This document shows, piece by piece, positions 6,144 through 8,072 of a stretch of DNA of 8,072 nucleotides. This stretch comes from Synergistaceae bacterium (GTDB lineage Bacteria > Synergistota > Synergistia > Synergistales > Aminobacteriaceae), in contig WRKN01000112.1 of assembly GCA_009778055.1 (NCBI GenBank), forward strand, positions 1-8,072. The letters run 5' to 3'. The notes beneath the pieces were generated by a model. It ran no database searches. It saw only the letters and a list, made by a program, of their open reading frames with translations, and was not told where the DNA came from. Position 1 is the first letter of the stretch. Every line of letters starts with the position of its first letter. The position numbers and the translations under genes are program-made.

Positions 6144-7718
6144 TTAATTTCCGCCGATTTTTCCCCAGTGGTTGTAAAAAACCCTATTCTCGTTTTTACC
6201 GGAGGTTTTCGGATTCCTGTCCGACATAAATACATGGAGATTCTTGCCGTCAAAATAAAGAGAAGCGCCCCATCTGCCGGATATTGAATTGGCGGATTCC
6301 GGAAGTGTAGGCTTTAACCTCTTTGTGTAGGCTATCTCAGCCCCCGTTTCCAAGAAACGCTTCCCTCCTGACTCGTAGTCGTACGTAAGTTTATACGCAT
6401 ACAAGTCAGTATAACTATGATCATCCCCCTCAGCAAATCCTATCATCCAAATATCGTCATTGACGTCTCGAAACAAATTCATATTGTTAAAGGGCTTTGG
6501 AGCAGCTTTAAAGGGCACATCTACTCCCCCCGAAAAGCACTTTTCAAGGTCCTCAAGAGAGTCAGCTTCCTTATTAGAATAATAAATGTCAACACGATTA
6601 GCCTCATAGTCGATTATTCCAATTATATATTTTCTTGTAAAATCGGCTCCTGTTGGCTCGTTGCCAGTATTGAAATACTTAACTGTGGTTTTTACGTCTG
6701 TGATGCCTACAGCAGAGTTCTCATATGCGTCTCCCGGCCGTGTAAAAAATTCTATACAGCTCTCATCATTTAACCCGGCGCTTAAATCGTACGCATATAT
6801 CAGCCCAGGCTTATCATCACCCTTTTCGCCGTGCAGTTCTGGAGCGGCGGTTACGAATAAATAATCACCTATGACCTGAACGCTGCCCGGATGAAGAAGC
6901 CCGTTCGGGACAATATGTTCATGCGCTGTTCCGTTTTCCTCTTCATAAATAACAACTGGGTCATAGTGATAGCCAAAAAGGTCAACTCCGCTATTGGAAT
7001 GAGTATAGGCGAGACCTTTTTTTCCATAAGCAAACCCTTGGATATGATGGGATACTGTATCAAATGTAGTATCGTAATCAGGGTTTATTTGATAGACGCT
7101 CCCAGTTTCAGGTATCTCTTTAAGAAGTGTTTCCACGTCTGCCGGCAACGGCGCAATATGAATATCTCTCGTACCGGTACGCGTGTCGTGTGGAAAATTA
7201 GCCGGTAAAAATGAGTATACTGGATCTCCCTGTACCATCATATCCGCGTCGACTTCTTCATCATTGACAAAAAATTCAAAATCAGCCTCAAGTCCGTCAA
7301 GTTTCACTTTGACGTTTTTGAAGTTGTTAAAATTTCTCTCGGGGCTGCTCTTGTCGTTATAGACGAACGCGTCCCTCAAAGTAACCCAATCCCTAAAATT
7401 TCCATCCTTGCCTTCCACATTCTCAATCTGAAACACTATTCCCACAAACTCGGCGTTTTTCGGGACCTTCAATTCGCGCTCGTCAGGGGGAGCGTACACC
7501 CAATTACGCTTAGTCTCGCCGCCGGCGGAGCCGGTGAATATACCGACCCGGAAAGGCGCTGGGCCGTATTTTTCTTCTACTCCGGCCTTGAATCCTTCAA
7601 AACTGACAAAACTATCAAAAGTTTCGTCGCCTGAACCGCTGCCGCCGCAGCCCCCGGACATGAGAACAAACGAAAAAAGCGCAAGAATTACCCACAAAAC
7701 CGAACTTTTTTTCACCAC
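6144..7718 (-). CDS. Predicted lipoprotein with probable beta-propeller domain, unknown function
   Basis: This is a 524-residue protein I do not recognise. The start is taken as GTG at 7718, 6 bases after AGGAGGT; the adjacent in-frame GTG at 7715 is equally possible and changes one residue. The N-terminus (KK, hydrophobic stretch VLWVILALFSFVLMSGG, then Cys24) looks like a type II signal peptide with a slightly atypical lipobox (SGGC). A GGSGSGDE linker follows, suggesting membrane anchoring. Residues about 30-200 form an acidic, aromatic-rich domain. From about 205 onward, spaced beta-strand motifs appear: HHIQGFAYGKKGLAYTHSNS (from 224), HPGSVQVIGDYLFVTAAPE (276-294) and GLIYAYDLSAG. These are typical in style of secreted beta-propeller proteins; no catalytic residues can be assigned. 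There is no Synergist-CTERM tail. Base composition is visibly more AT-rich than the two plus-strand genes, which hints at a separate origin. It is convergent with the large gene and divergent from the acyltransferase-like gene. Confidence 0.82.
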   Translation of the reverse strand: MVKKSSVLWVILALFSFVLMSGGCGGSGSGDETFDSFVSFEGFKAGVEEKYGPAPFRVGIFTGSAGGETKRNWVYAPPDERELKVPKNAEFVGIVFQIENVEGKDGNFRDWVTLRDAFVYNDKSSPERNFNNFKNVKVKLDGLEADFEFFVNDEEVDADMMVQGDPVYSFLPANFPHDTRTGTRDIHIAPLPADVETLLKEIPETGSVYQINPDYDTTFDTVSHHIQGFAYGKKGLAYTHSNSGVDLFGYHYDPVVIYEEENGTAHEHIVPNGLLHPGSVQVIGDYLFVTAAPELHGEKGDDKPGLIYAYDLSAGLNDESCIEFFTRPGDAYENSAVGITDVKTTVKYFNTGNEPTGADFTRKYIIGIIDYEANRVDIYYSNKEADSLEDLEKCFSGGVDVPFKAAPKPFNNMNLFRDVNDDIWMIGFAEGDDHSYTDLYAYKLTYDYESGGKRFLETGAEIAYTKRLKPTLPESANSISGRWGASLYFDGKNLHVFMSDRNPKTSGKNENRVFYNHWGKIGGN

Positions 7719-7724
7719 AAAACT

Positions 7725-7731
7725 ACCTCCT
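7725..7731 (-). promoter_or_regulatory. Ribosome binding site of the lipoprotein gene
   Basis: On the minus strand this reads AGGAGGT, followed by AGTTTT and then GTGGTGAAA. Spacing is 6 bases to the first GTG and 9 to the second. It excludes the upstream in-frame ATG at 7826, which would place 36 non-signal-like residues before the lipoprotein leader. Confidence 0.85.
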
Positions 7732-7772
7732 AGCGGAATATACGCGTCAAGCGCACAGTTAAAATCCTTGGC

Positions 7773-7778
7773 ATTATA
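7773..7778 (-). promoter_or_regulatory. Extended -10 promoter element for the lipoprotein gene (proximal)
   Basis: On the minus strand this is TGTTATAAT, a perfect TATAAT with the TG of an extended -10. No good -35 box lies 17 bases upstream, which extended -10 promoters tolerate. Transcription would begin near 7766, giving a leader of roughly 48 bases before the GTG at 7718. Confidence 0.6.
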
Positions 7779-7800
7779 ACATTTTACGAAGCAGCCAGGC

Positions 7801-7806
7801 ATTATA
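7801..7806 (-). promoter_or_regulatory. Second TATAAT box for the lipoprotein gene (distal)
   Basis: This is a perfect minus-strand TATAAT 28 bases upstream of the proximal box and part of the same 9-base word TATAATGCC. It lacks the extended TG and a recognisable -35 box. It could be a tandem promoter or a repeated protein-binding word. Confidence 0.35.
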
Positions 7807-7826
7807 GTCCGTAATGACTCCGACAT

Positions 7827-7855
7827 TTGTGTTCCCTTTTCAGTTGTGCTACCAT
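7827..7855 (+). promoter_or_regulatory. Weak candidate promoter for the acyltransferase-like gene
   Basis: TTGTGT (7827-7832) and TACCAT (7850-7855) are spaced by 17 bases, giving partial matches to sigma-70 -35 and -10 boxes. The implied start near 7862 leaves a leader of about 40 bases before ATG7902. Nothing better was seen in the divergent region. Confidence 0.3.
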
Positions 7856-7858
7856 GCG

Positions 7859-7884
7859 TGCGGCGAAAAAATCGCTAAGCCGCA
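7859..7884 (+). other. Small inverted repeat just upstream of the acyltransferase ribosome site
   Basis: TGCGGC (7859-7864) is complementary to GCCGCA (7879-7884) across a 14-base A-rich loop. It ends two bases before the Shine-Dalgarno-like GGAAGG (7887-7892). It might form a leader hairpin, but the stem is short and could be chance. Confidence 0.3.
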
Positions 7885-7886
7885 AT

Positions 7887-7892
7887 GGAAGG
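7887..7892 (+). promoter_or_regulatory. Ribosome binding site of the acyltransferase-like gene
   Basis: GGAAGG lies 9 bases before ATG at 7902-7904. The next upstream in-frame stop-free stretch offers only a TTG at 7893 without a site, so ATG7902 is the preferred start. Confidence 0.6.
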
Positions 7893-7901
7893 TTGACGCG
7901 A

Positions 7902-8072
7902 ATGAAACTTTTTAGTGATGAACACATCAATACCGGACGGCAAAGCGAGCTTGACTGGGCAAGAGGGCTTGCTGTTTTCTTTATGATACTGGTGCATGTC
8001 AAAGAGGAACTGCCGGGGTTCCCTCTGACAAGCGCCTATTCAAAAGTGATTGAATTCGTCGGAAGCCCCCTT
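7902..8072 (+). CDS. Membrane acyltransferase-like protein, N-terminal fragment (3' end outside window)
   Basis: Only 57 residues are inside the window, ending on a codon boundary at the edge. The start is ATG7902 with GGAAGG 9 bases upstream. Residues 13-33 read RQSELDWARGLAVFFMILVHV. A basic residue, then (L/I)DxxRGhA, a hydrophobic first membrane segment and a conserved His is the hallmark of the N-terminus of integral membrane acyltransferases. Candidates are acyltransferase family 3 (OafA-like) and the HGSNAT-type/DUF1624 family. These move acyl groups onto sugars or other envelope acceptors across the inner membrane. The two families cannot be separated from this fragment, and the acceptor is unknown. 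The gene is divergent from the lipoprotein gene, with 183 bases between the start codons. Confidence 0.75.
   Translation, partial: MKLFSDEHINTGRQSELDWARGLAVFFMILVHVKEELPGFPLTSAYSKVIEFVGSPL

Noticed and set aside
6144..7826. Longer version of the lipoprotein gene starting at ATG7826
   Set aside because: The extra 36 residues precede a typical lipoprotein leader, the strong AGGAGGT lies inside the extension, and the best -10 box also lies inside it.
7802..8002. Minus-strand open frame of 66 codons across the divergent region and acyltransferase start
   Set aside because: It overlaps the recognised acyltransferase N-terminus, has no ribosome site and no recognisable protein features.
1..8072. 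CRISPR array, tRNA, rRNA, insertion sequence, or phage genes
   Set aside because: No spaced short repeats, cloverleaf-like segments, transposase motifs, terminal inverted repeats with target duplications, or phage-like genes were seen on either strand.

Overview
The window most likely comes from a member of the Synergistota (Synergistaceae-like anaerobe). The main evidence is that two of its four proteins end in the same kind of tail: a Gly/Ser-rich linker, then GCAAGPFS, a hydrophobic helix and a short basic end. This matches the Synergist-CTERM protein-sorting signal, which is largely confined to that phylum. The GC-rich composition of the left three quarters, strong AGGAGG ribosome sites and GTG starts fit the same picture. 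Genus cannot be assigned from sequence alone.

Layout. (1) Positions 1-2145, + strand: the 3' part of a large secreted or surface alkylsulfatase-type metallo-beta-lactamase protein. The reading frame is already open at base 1. It first encodes the end of one dimerisation domain, then a linker, then a second and complete catalytic-plus-dimerisation module, then the Synergist-CTERM tail. The gene is therefore an internally duplicated, two-module protein whose first catalytic domain lies mostly upstream of the window. (2) Positions 2146-2209: a GC-rich hairpin and a strong ribosome site. (3) Positions 2210-6034, + strand: a 1274-residue exported protein with an FG-GAP/VCBS-like beta-propeller head, a central module of no recognised family, a CARDB/Ig-like region and the same C-terminal sorting tail. 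(4) Positions 6035-6143: two separate terminator hairpins between convergent genes. (5) Positions 6144-7718, - strand: a 524-residue predicted lipoprotein with a probable beta-propeller C-terminal half, visibly more AT-rich than its left neighbours. (6) Positions 7719-7901: a divergent regulatory region. (7) Positions 7902-8072, + strand: the start of a membrane acyltransferase-like gene that runs off the window.

The first two genes are co-oriented, 64 bases apart, and carry nearly the same sorting tail even at the DNA level. They are plausibly part of one cell-envelope set: a surface sulfatase and a large adhesive or scaffold-like protein. No mobile element, tRNA, rRNA or CRISPR array is visible. 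The items most worth a second look are the intragenic module duplication with a tract of near-identity, the unclassified central module of the giant protein, and the shared tail-coding DNA.
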